From: Sphingopyxis sp.
Lineage (GTDB): Bacteria; Pseudomonadota; Alphaproteobacteria; Sphingomonadales; Sphingomonadaceae
Length of the DNA stretch: 64,000 nucleotides
Reading direction: 5' to 3'
Assembly: GCA_013823985.1 (NCBI GenBank)
Contig: PNNB01000014.1
Span: 1 to 64,000 of the forward strand
The position numbers and the translations under genes were made by a program. The notes under the pieces were generated by a model that did not search any database, was not told where the DNA came from, and was given only the letters and a program-made list of their open reading frames with translations. The stretch's first letter is position 1. Each line of letters opens with the position of its first letter. Below are positions 8,263-17,856 of this stretch, piece after piece.

Positions 8263-9084
8263 TCACTGCTTTCGCGCCTTGGTGATAGCGTCTTTCAGCG
8301 CATCATAGCCCAATGCGCCTTCAAGGATCTGGTTACCAATCACAAATGTTGGCGTGCCGCTAAAGCCAACTTGCTGCATCAGGGCCAAGTTGCTCTCAAT
8401 CTCGGCTTTGGCTTTCGAAGACGCTGCAAACGCCTCCGCAGCTGCGATATTCAGTCCAGCCTTGGCGGCCGCTGCACGGATGCTTTGGGCATTTGGCGGG
8501 ACAGCGGCAAACATTGCGTCGTGAAAGGCCTGGTGCTTGCCCTGTTGAGCTGCGGCGAGGGCCCATTCGGCGGCTTCACGGCTCGCAGGGGATAATATCG
8601 GCAGCTCGCGATAAATGAGGCGGATATTGCCGTCGTCTTTCAGCAAGCGTTTCACATCGGCGACACTCGCGCGGCAGAAGCCACAGCTATAGTCAGTGAA
8701 TTCCACAAGTGTGACATCGCCCTTGGGATTGCCTGCTTCCGCGCCGGGAAAGGGCGTAGTCACCTTGTCCTGCACCGAGGACAATCGCTTCGCCGATTCC
8801 CGCTGTTGCAGGATTTCGACCGCTTCGGTGATGATTTCGGGATTTTCCAAAAGCGTTGCCCGGACGAGTGCCTTGGTGGCCTCACGCTCCGCATCGGACA
8901 TTCCGGCAGCAGCTACCGCAGAATCAGCGGCGCTTGCGGCCTGCTCGGCCGTTTTACCGCCGTTCGCCGCAGATGCGTCAGGAGACTGCCGCTCAAACAT
9001 GTAAATACCAACAATGATCAGCAAAATTGTCCCCAGCGCAGCGATGACGAGGGGTATGCGGTTGTTTTTAACTGTGTCGTTCAT
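8263..9084 (-). CDS. Membrane-anchored DsbA-family thiol oxidoreductase
   Basis: A 273-residue protein with one N-terminal transmembrane anchor (about 11-29), an Ala-rich linker, a helical dimerisation-like segment (about 63-105, LENPEIITEAVEILQQRE), and a DsbA-like thioredoxin domain with CGFC at 134-137 and cis-proline loop GTPTF near 243. This is the Com1/ScsC-like DsbA type common in alphaproteobacteria. It likely oxidises or isomerises disulfides in the periplasm. It sits 56 bases downstream of the M48 protease gene, also read leftwards, so rne, the protease and this gene may share transcription. The redox partner is unknown. Confidence 0.87.
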   Translation of the reverse strand: MNDTVKNNRIPLVIAALGTILLIIVGIYMFERQSPDASAANGGKTAEQAASAADSAVAAAGMSDAEREATKALVRATLLENPEIITEAVEILQQRESAKRLSSVQDKVTTPFPGAEAGNPKGDVTLVEFTDYSCGFCRASVADVKRLLKDDGNIRLIYRELPILSPASREAAEWALAAAQQGKHQAFHDAMFAAVPPNAQSIRAAAAKAGLNIAAAEAFAASSKAKAEIESNLALMQQVGFSGTPTFVIGNQILEGALGYDALKDAITKARKQ

Positions 9085-9140
9085 GGTGGGAGGCTTTACG
9101 CGAAAAGGAGAAAATGGCCAGTGGTTGCACGGTGCGGGAC

Positions 9141-10508
9141 TTAGCGCCGCCGCTTCTTTAATTGGGCCAGTTGCGCTTCGGCAACCATGTTGATGTCCTG
9201 CGCACGGATCCAGTCCGGCGTATATTCCGGCAGGCCCGCCATCGCGGTCTGCGCGTTGGGCAGCGCAAATTGCGGTGCGCCTTCCATCAGATACCGCTCC
9301 GCACTGGCAAGCGCGGCCCGTGCGGTATCGCCCTTTTGTTCATAGACAACGCCAAGCTGATACCAAGCAAAAGGATTCTGGTTGTCCTTGGTGACCGCCG
9401 CCTTCAAGACAGTCGCAGCCTCATCAAGGTTCGATTTGTCTTCGGTGGCGATCAGCGCGTGGCCAAAAATTGCGGCGATCAGCGGCTGGTTTCCGGTGAG
9501 TTCGACGGCCTTGCGTAGCGGCGTTACCGCTTCGGCCGGTTTTCCGGATTCGAGCAAGATCTGTCCGTGAAGCTCCAGAAAATAGGGGTCGTTGGGCGCG
9601 CCGGCGACAAGCGAAGAGGATTCTTCTAACGCCTTTTGCGGATAGGCGCCCTTATGCCAGGCATAGGCGCGGGCATAGCGGGCAGGGACGCTCTTGTCGC
9701 TTTCCGGATAATCCCGCATGGTTGCCTTGGGATCCGCCAAAAAGCCGGTCAGCTTGGCCTTTATCCGTTTAAAATCATCTTCCCATTTCTGGTTGAGCGG
9801 CTTGGTCCAGGCGGCGTCCTTTGAATAGGTATCTTCCAGCACCGAAATACGCTCACCCGATAGCGGGTGGGTCCGGCCATAGCTGTCTTCCTGCGGAATG
9901 CCGAGGCGGAATTCGTAATTCTGGAGCGTCTTGAAGAAGTTGATGGAGCCTTTGCCGGTGATCCCGGCGGCCGATAGATAGCGTGCGCCGGAAGCATCCG
10001 CGGTGCCTTCCTGCGCGCGGCTGAAGGCAAGGAACTTGCCGAGAGCGGCCTGTTGGCCCGCCGCCATGATCCCCATGCCGGCCTCGCCAGCGCCCGCGGC
10101 AATCGCGGCGGCTGCCAAGATTAGCGTGGCGATGCTAATGCCGCCTGCAGCACTTGCGCCATCGGAATAGCGGATAACATGGCCGCCTTCGATATGGCCC
10201 AATTCGTGGGCGATGACGCCTTGCACTTCATTGGCCGTCTTTGCGGCCTCGATCAGGCCACTGTGGATGTAGACAATCTGCCCACCCGCCACAAAAGCGT
10301 TGATCGACCGGTCGTTGATCAGGACAATGTCGACATTCGCGGGATCAAGACCGGCAGCCGTGATCAGCGGTGCTGAAATTTCTTCGAAAAAGGCTTCTGT
10401 TTCCGCATCACGCAAAATGGATTGCGCCATCGCCGGCTGCACGCACAACGTAAGGGCTAGAACGCACGCGATGACAGCCCGCAGGTGGCGAAGTGAAATA
10501 CTCAACAT
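9141..10508 (-). CDS. BepA-like M48 metalloprotease with TPR repeats
   Basis: The start is the ATG at 10508 (455 residues), which gives a clean Sec signal peptide ending AMA-QS near residue 29. The zinc motif HELGH is at 101-105 (within VIAHELGHIEGGH), and the third ligand Glu lies in FSRAQEGTADASG. The C-terminal half carries TPR-like repeats (for example YFLELHGQILLESGKPAEAV). This is the layout of BepA (YfgC), a periplasmic protease and chaperone for outer-membrane protein assembly. It lies 116 bases downstream of rne. BepA function is inferred from architecture. Confidence 0.88.
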   Translation of the reverse strand: MLSISLRHLRAVIACVLALTLCVQPAMAQSILRDAETEAFFEEISAPLITAAGLDPANVDIVLINDRSINAFVAGGQIVYIHSGLIEAAKTANEVQGVIAHELGHIEGGHVIRYSDGASAAGGISIATLILAAAAIAAGAGEAGMGIMAAGQQAALGKFLAFSRAQEGTADASGARYLSAAGITGKGSINFFKTLQNYEFRLGIPQEDSYGRTHPLSGERISVLEDTYSKDAAWTKPLNQKWEDDFKRIKAKLTGFLADPKATMRDYPESDKSVPARYARAYAWHKGAYPQKALEESSSLVAGAPNDPYFLELHGQILLESGKPAEAVTPLRKAVELTGNQPLIAAIFGHALIATEDKSNLDEAATVLKAAVTKDNQNPFAWYQLGVVYEQKGDTARAALASAERYLMEGAPQFALPNAQTAMAGLPEYTPDWIRAQDINMVAEAQLAQLKKRRR

Positions 10509-10624
10509 GTGCGCCGTTGTGGCGTTAACAAAGTGAACAGGCAATGAAGAATCGGTTTGTGGACCACAAAGAAAACCCTGCCAGTCGAAACGGGCGGGGT
10601 AAACTTTATCCATGATTGGTTGTC

Positions 10625-13198
10625 TTAACCGAACGTGCGCTGCCACCAGCCTGTGCGGGGCGGTGCGTCACTCTCTGCCGCTGGATCAGCGGCGGGCTCT
10701 GCTTTCGCCTCCTTTGCAGGGGCTTTTTTACGGGGCGCCTTGGCTTTGGCAGGTGAGGCTTTTTCCACAACTGCCTTGGGCTCTGCGGCGGGCGCTTCGG
10801 CTTTCGCCTTGCCGCGCTTTTTAGGTGCAGCCTTTTCGGTTGGTTCGGCTTCCACCGGAGCTTCGACGGCGACTACCGTTTCGGCCTTTGGCTTTGCCCG
10901 GCTACGACGCTTGGGCTTTTCCGCTGCAGCCGGTTCGTCGGCGACCGGCTCTGCAGGAGCAGCAACCTCGGCTTCAACAGCTTCTGCGGTGGCTTCACCG
11001 GTTTCCCCTTCGCCACGTTCCCGTCCACGACCGCCTCTGCGGCCACGGCGTGTTTTTGGCTTGGACTCTTCGGCATTCGGTGCTTCGGGAGCGTCGTTTT
11101 GTTCGGTGCTTTCCGCAGCAACTTCGCTTTGGCCTTCACCATTTTCAGAACGCTCGTCACGATCGCGCGACTTTCCGCCGCGACGGCCACGCCGACGTTT
11201 GCGACGACGGCCTTCGCCACCCTCGCTATCGTCGCGGGGACGTTCTTCACGGGCACGGCGCGGCTCGCTGACTTCTTCCTCTTCGACTTCGGTGTCGTCG
11301 ATTTCGTCTTCGAAATCATCCTCTTCCAAATCGATGATGGGTGGCAAGGCGACCGGTGCTTCTGGACGTGGGCCAGAACTGCTGACCGCCAATTTCGCAC
11401 CTTCGGTTTCGCCATTGGGCACGATCAGTACGCGGACGTGATAGCGCTCCTCGATATCGGCCAATTCGCTGCGCTTGTTGTTCAGGCAGTAAATGGTCGC
11501 TTCCTGGCTGGCTTGCAGAACGATCTGGTTGCCATTGCCCTTCGCGGCTTCCTCTTCGATCAGACGCAATGCGGACAAAGCGGCGGATGATGCGGTGCGG
11601 ACAAGACCGGTGCCTTCGCAATGCGGGCACTGGCGCGTTGATGCTTCGAGAACGCCCGTGCGCAGACGCTGCCGGCTCATTTCCATCAAGCCGAAGCCGG
11701 AGATGCGGCCGACCTGAATGCGCGCACGGTCGTGCTTCAGGGCTTCTTTCATCGCCCGCTCGACTTTGCGGGCGTTCGAATGATGCTCCATATCGATGAA
11801 GTCGATGACAACCAGACCGGCCATGTCGCGCAAACGCAACTGACGGGCGATTTCGCGCGCGGCTTCCAAGTTGGTCGAAAGCGCGGTGGCTTCGATGCCA
11901 TGTTCCTTGGTCGAACGGCCGGAGTTGATGTCGATCGACACCAAGGCTTCGGTCGGGTTGATCACAATATATCCGCCCGATTTCAGCTGCACGATCGGCT
12001 GGTACATAGCGTTCAACTGGTCTTCGACATGGTACCGCTGGAACAAAGGCACGGGGTCGGCATAATGCTGCACACGCTTGGCGTGGCTGGGCATCAGCAG
12101 CTTCATGAAATCCTTGGCGGCTTTATATCCTTCCGGACCTTCGACGAAGACTTCCTCAATATCCTTGTTATAGATGTCGCGGATGGCACGCTTGATAAGG
12201 TCGCTGTCGGTGTGGATCAGCATCGGTGCAGCGCCCCGAAGCGTCCGCTCGCGGATTTCGTCCCACAAACGTGCAAGATAATCGAAGTCGCGCTTGATTT
12301 CAGGCTTGGTGCGGGCAAGTCCGGCGGTGCGGATGATGCAACCCATGGTCGACGGCAGGGTGAGGTCGGAAATGATCGACTTCAAACGCTTGCGGTCGGC
12401 TGCACTGTGAATCTTTCGGCTGATGCCACCACCATGCGAGGTATTGGGCATCAAAACGCAATAACGGCCGGCAAGGCTGAGATAGGTGGTCAGAGCCGCG
12501 CCTTTATTGCCGCGCTCTTCCTTGACCACTTGCACCAGCAATACCTGACGGCGGTGGATAACGTCCTGAATCTTGTACCGGCGGCGCAGGTTCATGCGCT
12601 TGGCACGAACTTCGTCGCTGGCTTTGGGCGCACGGCCTTCGCCACCATTTCGGCCACCACGGCCACGACGGCGGCGGTTGTTGCGTGAATTGGTGTCGTC
12701 CCGCGCGTTTTCTTCCGCGGATTCGTCGCCATTGGCGCTGAGGTCAGGCTCTTCACCTTCGCTCATATCGATCGTGTCGACGCTGTCGTCGCTGTCGATT
12801 TCAATGAAATCGGATACTTCGTCTTCGCGCTCTTCCGAACCCTGCATGATGTCAGAGGGCTCGTCGCTCTCTTCTTCTTCCTGCTCGCGCAGGGCGGCTT
12901 CTTCAGCGGCGGCTTCGGCTTCTTCAGCCAAAAGACGTTCGCGGTCTTCTTTGGGGATCTGGTAATAATCGGGATGGATTTCGGCAAAAGCCAAGAATCC
13001 ATGGCGGTTGCCGCCATAATCGACGAACGCCGCCTGAAGCGAGGGTTCGACCCGGGTTACTTTTGCGAGATAGATATTGCCTTTGAGCTGCTTGTGCTCG
13101 GCCGATTCAAAATCAAACTCCTCAATCCGGTTTCCTGTTACGACTGCGACCCGGGTTTCTTCCCGGTGACGCGCGTCGATGAGCATACGCGTGGTCAT
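10625..13198 (-). CDS. rne: Ribonuclease E (RNase E/G family)
   Basis: An 857-residue protein starting MTTRMLIDARHREETRVAVV, the standard RNase E/G opening. The S1 domain (from about 36) is split by a long acidic insertion (about 90-190, rich in Glu/Asp/Ser) with a basic RRRGRGG patch. The catalytic DNase-I-like part follows (VVIDFIDMEHHSNARKVERA), then the zinc-link cysteines C524 and C527 (CPHCEGTG). The C-terminal 230 residues are low-complexity, alternately acidic, basic and Ala/Pro-rich, and end GWWQRTFG; this tail probably scaffolds degradosome partners. The gene is preceded by a long gap that may contain its leader. Confidence 0.95.
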   Translation of the reverse strand: MTTRMLIDARHREETRVAVVTGNRIEEFDFESAEHKQLKGNIYLAKVTRVEPSLQAAFVDYGGNRHGFLAFAEIHPDYYQIPKEDRERLLAEEAEAAAEEAALREQEEEESDEPSDIMQGSEEREDEVSDFIEIDSDDSVDTIDMSEGEEPDLSANGDESAEENARDDTNSRNNRRRRGRGGRNGGEGRAPKASDEVRAKRMNLRRRYKIQDVIHRRQVLLVQVVKEERGNKGAALTTYLSLAGRYCVLMPNTSHGGGISRKIHSAADRKRLKSIISDLTLPSTMGCIIRTAGLARTKPEIKRDFDYLARLWDEIRERTLRGAAPMLIHTDSDLIKRAIRDIYNKDIEEVFVEGPEGYKAAKDFMKLLMPSHAKRVQHYADPVPLFQRYHVEDQLNAMYQPIVQLKSGGYIVINPTEALVSIDINSGRSTKEHGIEATALSTNLEAAREIARQLRLRDMAGLVVIDFIDMEHHSNARKVERAMKEALKHDRARIQVGRISGFGLMEMSRQRLRTGVLEASTRQCPHCEGTGLVRTASSAALSALRLIEEEAAKGNGNQIVLQASQEATIYCLNNKRSELADIEERYHVRVLIVPNGETEGAKLAVSSSGPRPEAPVALPPIIDLEEDDFEDEIDDTEVEEEEVSEPRRAREERPRDDSEGGEGRRRKRRRGRRGGKSRDRDERSENGEGQSEVAAESTEQNDAPEAPNAEESKPKTRRGRRGGRGRERGEGETGEATAEAVEAEVAAPAEPVADEPAAAEKPKRRSRAKPKAETVVAVEAPVEAEPTEKAAPKKRGKAKAEAPAAEPKAVVEKASPAKAKAPRKKAPAKEAKAEPAADPAAESDAPPRTGWWQRTFG

Positions 13199-13706
13199 TG
13201 AATTTACTCCAGCGGGTGACCGCTCCGGTTGTCAGCCGTCGGCCGCCCGCTCTATTGTTGGTGCCAAGCCGCATCGGACGCGGGGCGTCGGCGTCGGCGT
13301 GGCGATATGGTGGATAAGAAAAAATTGCGTCTGCTGCTTGTGCATGGCGGGCGAATTTCGCGCGCGCTTGATTTCCAGCCCATACGCCGTTCCCTTGAAG
13401 GGCGGCGGTGGCGGAAATATCATGCTTCATGCAGCGTCAACCTGTTAAACGGCCACGAAACAATGTGGCCCCGATAAAAGGGACCATAAAATATAAGCCC
13501 CACACCGCATTGCTAGCACCCGTTTGCCCTAACGGCAAGGGAATGCGTGAAATCCTTGCACGCTAACGCCATAGTGCACGCGAATGCGCCAACTTTCATC
13601 TCCGTGCGAATGCCTAAGCCTCCCATTTTAGGGAAATTCGCGCCGCACCGGTTGGGCGCGAAGAAATTTCTGGACCGTATGCCTGTCAAAATCGCATAAG
13701 GCCGAC
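13199..13706. promoter_or_regulatory. 508-base divergent gap between rne and the amidase; probable long rne leader
   Basis: No supported gene lies here. It contains a perfect hairpin GGCCAC-8-GTGGCC at 13451-13470 and, further right, an AT-rich patch at 13484-13498 that reads CTTATATTTTATGG on the minus strand and could hold a -10 box for rne. If transcription starts there, the rne leader would be about 280 nt. RNase E genes in other bacteria have long autoregulated leaders; here that is an inference. Confidence 0.4.
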
Positions 13707-14621
13707 ATGCTATCCGCAGCGATCCTGCCGGCCTTTTATATGGCCCTGTCTTTTCCGGTCGTGAACACTGTCCGGCACGACGCTGAGCCCTTGGCTGCCC
13801 AATCGACGCTCGTCCCGCAAAACCTTGCGTTTCGGGCCGATCCGCCCAAGCGACGCTATGAAGTATCCGCGCCGATCGTGTCCCGCGTGGGCAAAGGACT
13901 ACCCATTATCAGCGGGCCGAAGGACAAAAGCTTGCCGCTGGTGGTCCTTGATGCCGGGCATGGCGGCCACGACCCCGGTGCGATTAGCCCGCATGGCGGG
14001 AAACGGGAAAAAGATGTGACGCTGGCGATCGCGCGGGCGATCCGAAGCGAGCTTTTGAAAAGCGGACGGGTCCGCGTTGCTCTAACGCGCGATTCCGATA
14101 AGTTTCTGGTGCTTCAGGACCGCTACGGCATCGCGCGGAAAATGAATGCGGACCTGTTCATTTCGATCCATGCCGACAGCGCGGAAAATCCCGAAGCGGG
14201 CGGGGGAACGGTCTATACCCTGTCCGAGGTGGCGTCGGATCGCGAGGCGCAGCGGCTCGCGTCCAGAGAGAATAAGTCCGACATCATCAACGGGGTCAAC
14301 CTCGGTGGCGCGGATGCGGATGTATCGTCGATCCTGATTGATTTGACTCAGCGCGAAACGATGAATGTATCTGCGGAATTTGCCAAACTGCTTTTGCGCG
14401 AATCGCGGCCGAACATGCGGATCCGCACCAATTCGCACCGGTTTGCCTCTTTTATTGTCCTGAAGGCACCCGATACGCCGTCGGTCCTGTTTGAGACAGG
14501 CTATCTCAGCAACGAAGATGATGTGGAATTTTTAGGTTCGGAATCCGGCAGGCAAAAGGTGGCACGCAGTGTCGCCAGCGCCATCCAGGTCCATTTTGCC
14601 CGTCGTCTGGCGTCGCAATAG
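13707..14621 (+). CDS. N-acetylmuramoyl-L-alanine amidase (Amidase_3)
   Basis: A 304-residue protein. A hydrophobic N-terminus (LSAAILPAFYMALSFPVV) serves as signal or anchor. The zinc amidase domain spans about 77-300: VVLDAGHGGHDPGA (first His), a Glu in the GGKREKDVTL segment, SIHADSAENPEAGGG (second His), and LFETGYLSNEDD with the catalytic Glu. The enzyme cleaves the amide bond between MurNAc and the stem peptide during septum splitting. No AMIN domain is seen, unlike E. coli AmiC. It lies 71 bases upstream of the PBP1A gene in the same direction. No in-frame alternative start exists before the upstream stop. Confidence 0.92.
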   Translation: MLSAAILPAFYMALSFPVVNTVRHDAEPLAAQSTLVPQNLAFRADPPKRRYEVSAPIVSRVGKGLPIISGPKDKSLPLVVLDAGHGGHDPGAISPHGGKREKDVTLAIARAIRSELLKSGRVRVALTRDSDKFLVLQDRYGIARKMNADLFISIHADSAENPEAGGGTVYTLSEVASDREAQRLASRENKSDIINGVNLGGADADVSSILIDLTQRETMNVSAEFAKLLLRESRPNMRIRTNSHRFASFIVLKAPDTPSVLFETGYLSNEDDVEFLGSESGRQKVARSVASAIQVHFARRLASQ

Positions 14622-14692
14622 AGGTAAAAACCGGCGGAACGGTCCATTAACATTCTGGACCTTGGCAACAAATCGGTTAGAGAGAGCCCGTA

Positions 14693-17212
14693 ATGACCGA
14701 CGCCGTGACCCCGCCCGAAGAACCGACAAACATCAGCTATAAGCTGAAGCGCGATGTCGATGGGTTTATCGGCAAGTGGCAGATTTGGTGGCAGCGTAAG
14801 CGCTTCCGCTGGATCGTTTACGCTGCGGGTGCCGCATTCCTGTTTCTGTTGCTTTTCTGGGCCATTTTCGCGCGCAACCTGCCGGATGCGGAAGCGTTGA
14901 TCGAGTATGAATCGCCATTGCCGACGGTGGTGCGCGATATCAATGGTGAACCGTTCCAAAGCTATGCCCGCGAACGCCGGGTGCAACTAGAATATGCCGA
15001 TTTCCCCCAACTGCTGATCCGCGCCTATCTGGCGGCGGAGGACAAGACATTCTTCAGCCATGGCGGCATCGATTATCCGGGTATCGCGTCGGCTGTTTTC
15101 GACAATATTTTCAGCAGCGGCCGTTCGCGCGGGGCTTCGACGATTACGCAGCAGGTGGCCAAAAACCTGCTGCTGACCAACGAATATAGTTACACGCGCA
15201 AGGTCAAGGAAGCGATCCTTGCCAAGCGGATCGAAAACGCGCTGACCAAGCCGCAGATTTTGTCGCTCTACCTCAATGAAATTGCACTGGGCCGTCAGTC
15301 CTTCGGTGTCGAAGCCGCAGCGCAGGCCTATTTCGGCAAGAGCGTGGACGAGTTGCAACTGCATGAAATGGCGTTTCTGGCCATATTGCCCAAAGCGCCC
15401 GAACGTTATGGCCGTGCCAAAAATGCCGACGCAGCGATTGTCCGTCGCAACTGGGTATTGGGCGAAATGTTTGCCAATGGCTGGATCACCGAAAAGCAAA
15501 TGGCAGAGGCGCGTGCCATGCCCTTGGGCCTGATTGCGCAGCGCGGGACAGGGTACAAGAATATAGGTGGCTATTTCACCGAAGAAGTCCGTCGCCAACT
15601 GATTGAGAAATTTGGCGAGAGCGACAAGGATGGCCCATATAGCGTTTATGCCGGTGGTCTGTGGGTTCGTACATCGATGAACCCTGAATTCCAGGTGGCG
15701 GCTACTCAGGCGCTTCGCGATGGCTTGCTTCGCTATAATGCAGGTAAAGCGTGGAAGGCCAATATGGGCACGATTGATGTGTCCGATGACAAATGGGTGT
15801 CGCGCTTCGCATCGACGAACATCAGCATTGATTACGCCAACTGGCGGGCAGGGGTTGCGCTCGGCAAAAGCCGGGTCGGATTTGCAGATGGAACCGTAGG
15901 TCTGCTGAATGGCGGTCCTGCCGCGATGAAGGCGGGCGACGTGATCGCGGTTGTTCCCAATGGGGCAAACAGCTTCTCGGTCCGGTCGGTTCCTGAAGTG
16001 GGCGGCGGTATGGTTGTGCAGAATCCGCTTAATGGCCGTGTGCTTGCGATTCAGGGTGGTTTTGACAACCGGATATCCAGCTTCAACCGGGCAACACAGG
16101 CACAGCGCCAGCCCGGCTCGACCATCAAGCCCTTCGTCTATGCCACGGCGCTCGACAACGGCATGACTCCTACATCGATCATCGTCGATGGACCCTATTG
16201 CGTCTGGCAAGGCGCTTCGCTTGGCCAGAAATGCTTCCGCAACTTTGGCGGGGGCGGGGCAGGGCCGCAGACGATGCGCTGGGGACTGGAGCAATCTCGC
16301 AACCTGATGACTGTACGCGCGGCGGCGGATTCGGGAATGGACAATGTGACCGACACGTTTCGCGCCATGGGAATTGGCGACTATCCCGACTATTTGTCCT
16401 ACGCCTTGGGCGCTGGGGACACGACGGTGCTGAAGATGGTCAATGCCTATTCCATGCTCGTCAATCATGGCCGCGAACTCAAGCCGACGCTGATCGATTT
16501 TGCGCAGAACCGCAAAGGCAAGGTCATCTTCCCGGAAAACTGGAAACCGTGCAACCGGTGCCGGGCCAAGGATTGGGATGGCAAGCCGATGCCGCGCTTT
16601 GCGGCTTCCGGCAAGCAGGTGATGGACCCGATTACGGCCTATCAAACCGTGCACATGTTGGAAGGCGTCATCCAGCGCGGGACAGCAACGATTTTGCGCG
16701 ATTTGGACCGTCCTTTGTTCGGCAAAACCGGAACGACGACCGGCCCTACAAATGTATGGTTCATCGGCGGGTCGCCGCAGCTGGTGGCTGGCCTTTATCT
16801 CGGATTTGACCAGCCCCGCAATATGGGGGGCTATGCGCAGGGCGGTTCATTGGCTGCCCCTGTATTCAAGCAATTCGCCCGCACTGCGATGGCCGATATG
16901 CCCAAGACGCCTTTCATTGCCCCGGCCGGGACACGTCTCGTGCGGATCGACCGCAAGAGTGGCAAGCGCGTCTATGGCGCGTGGCCGGGCGATGATCCGA
17001 AGAGCGCGGTGATCTGGGAAGCGTTCAAGGCGGAAACCGAACCCAAGCGTTCGATCCGGCAGGACGAATTGGCGGCGCGCGGCGACAAGCCGAAGAAGAA
17101 GGAATCAGGAGACTCCAAGAGCGGGGCAAGCAACGCCAACGCAGGGCAAGGGCCGAGTTCGGCAACCAAGCGCGATCAGGAGTTTATCCAGCAAGAAGGC
17201 GGGATTTACTGA
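14693..17212 (+). CDS. mrcA: Penicillin-binding protein 1A (bifunctional transglycosylase/transpeptidase)
   Basis: An 839-residue class A PBP with a cytosolic N-terminus, one transmembrane helix (about 44-63), a GT51 transglycosylase domain with motif AEDKTFFSHGGID (about 113-125) and GASTITQQVAKNLLL, and a transpeptidase domain with the Ser-X-X-Lys motif in RQPGSTIKPFVY and the KTGTT motif. The C-terminal tail is charged and Gly/Asn/Ala-rich. It polymerises and cross-links peptidoglycan. An OB-like insert between domains is consistent with PBP1A. Together with the amidase gene upstream it forms a wall-remodelling pair. Confidence 0.95.
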   Translation: MTDAVTPPEEPTNISYKLKRDVDGFIGKWQIWWQRKRFRWIVYAAGAAFLFLLLFWAIFARNLPDAEALIEYESPLPTVVRDINGEPFQSYARERRVQLEYADFPQLLIRAYLAAEDKTFFSHGGIDYPGIASAVFDNIFSSGRSRGASTITQQVAKNLLLTNEYSYTRKVKEAILAKRIENALTKPQILSLYLNEIALGRQSFGVEAAAQAYFGKSVDELQLHEMAFLAILPKAPERYGRAKNADAAIVRRNWVLGEMFANGWITEKQMAEARAMPLGLIAQRGTGYKNIGGYFTEEVRRQLIEKFGESDKDGPYSVYAGGLWVRTSMNPEFQVAATQALRDGLLRYNAGKAWKANMGTIDVSDDKWVSRFASTNISIDYANWRAGVALGKSRVGFADGTVGLLNGGPAAMKAGDVIAVVPNGANSFSVRSVPEVGGGMVVQNPLNGRVLAIQGGFDNRISSFNRATQAQRQPGSTIKPFVYATALDNGMTPTSIIVDGPYCVWQGASLGQKCFRNFGGGGAGPQTMRWGLEQSRNLMTVRAAADSGMDNVTDTFRAMGIGDYPDYLSYALGAGDTTVLKMVNAYSMLVNHGRELKPTLIDFAQNRKGKVIFPENWKPCNRCRAKDWDGKPMPRFAASGKQVMDPITAYQTVHMLEGVIQRGTATILRDLDRPLFGKTGTTTGPTNVWFIGGSPQLVAGLYLGFDQPRNMGGYAQGGSLAAPVFKQFARTAMADMPKTPFIAPAGTRLVRIDRKSGKRVYGAWPGDDPKSAVIWEAFKAETEPKRSIRQDELAARGDKPKKKESGDSKSGASNANAGQGPSSATKRDQEFIQQEGGIY

Positions 17213-17236
17213 TTGCTGCCCCGCAGCCAGAGTAAG

Positions 17237-17794
17237 TTAGAACTTCACCTCGGGCGCGGCGCTGATGGTAGGACGCTCTTCGGCGCCCAGTTCCCAAAAT
17301 TTTTCTTCACCAAAGCCTAAAGTGCCAGCGAACAGGACAGCCGGAAAGGCTTGTCGCGCACCGTTATAGTCGGCGGTTACGGCATTATAGGCCCGGCGCG
17401 ATGCGGCCAGCTTGTCTTCGACATCGGCCAGTTCATGCTGCAGCGTCTGGAAATTCTGGTTTGCTTTCAGGTCCGGATAATTTTCCGCCAATGCAAACAG
17501 GCTTTTTAATGCACCGGAAAGTCCATTCTCCGCCGCTGCCGCTGCGGCCGGACTGGACGCGCCCAAGGCCGAGTTGCGCGCGGAAATGACGGCGTCGAGG
17601 GTTGATTTTTCATGCGTGGCATAGCCTTGCACCGTGTTCACCAAATTGGGGATCAAGTCATGCCGCTGGCGCAACTGGGCGTCGATATCGGCCCAACCCT
17701 GCCGCACATTCTGACGTAAACCGACAAGTCGGTTGTAAATAAGGATCGCGATCAATCCTAAAAAAACAACGATACCAATGATGACCAAACCCAT
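17237..17794 (-). CDS. lemA: LemA family protein
   Basis: The start is the ATG at 17794 (185 residues). One N-terminal transmembrane segment (GLVIIGIVVFLGLIAILIYN) is followed by a helical LemA domain with the family block VRQGWADIDAQLRQRHDLIPNLV, then repeated helices with FQTLQHELADVEDKLAASRRAYN and a terminal hydrophobic region. LemA proteins are membrane-anchored helical bundles of unclear function. The gene diverges from a DUF3137 gene with 62 bases between starts; the two families are often neighbours, so they may act together. It is convergent with mrcA. Confidence 0.92.
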   Translation of the reverse strand: MGLVIIGIVVFLGLIAILIYNRLVGLRQNVRQGWADIDAQLRQRHDLIPNLVNTVQGYATHEKSTLDAVISARNSALGASSPAAAAAAENGLSGALKSLFALAENYPDLKANQNFQTLQHELADVEDKLAASRRAYNAVTADYNGARQAFPAVLFAGTLGFGEEKFWELGAEERPTISAAPEVKF

Positions 17795-17856
17795 CGCTTT
17801 ACTCCCCCTGTAACGGTCGATAGCATTGGTTATCACGGGGGAAGGGGAAAGCAAAG

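Noticed and set aside
14987..16654. 555-residue open frame on the minus strand across the PBP1A gene
   Set aside because: It lies wholly inside a well-supported PBP1A gene and reads as its antisense shadow (typical in GC-rich DNA); no motif or ribosome site.
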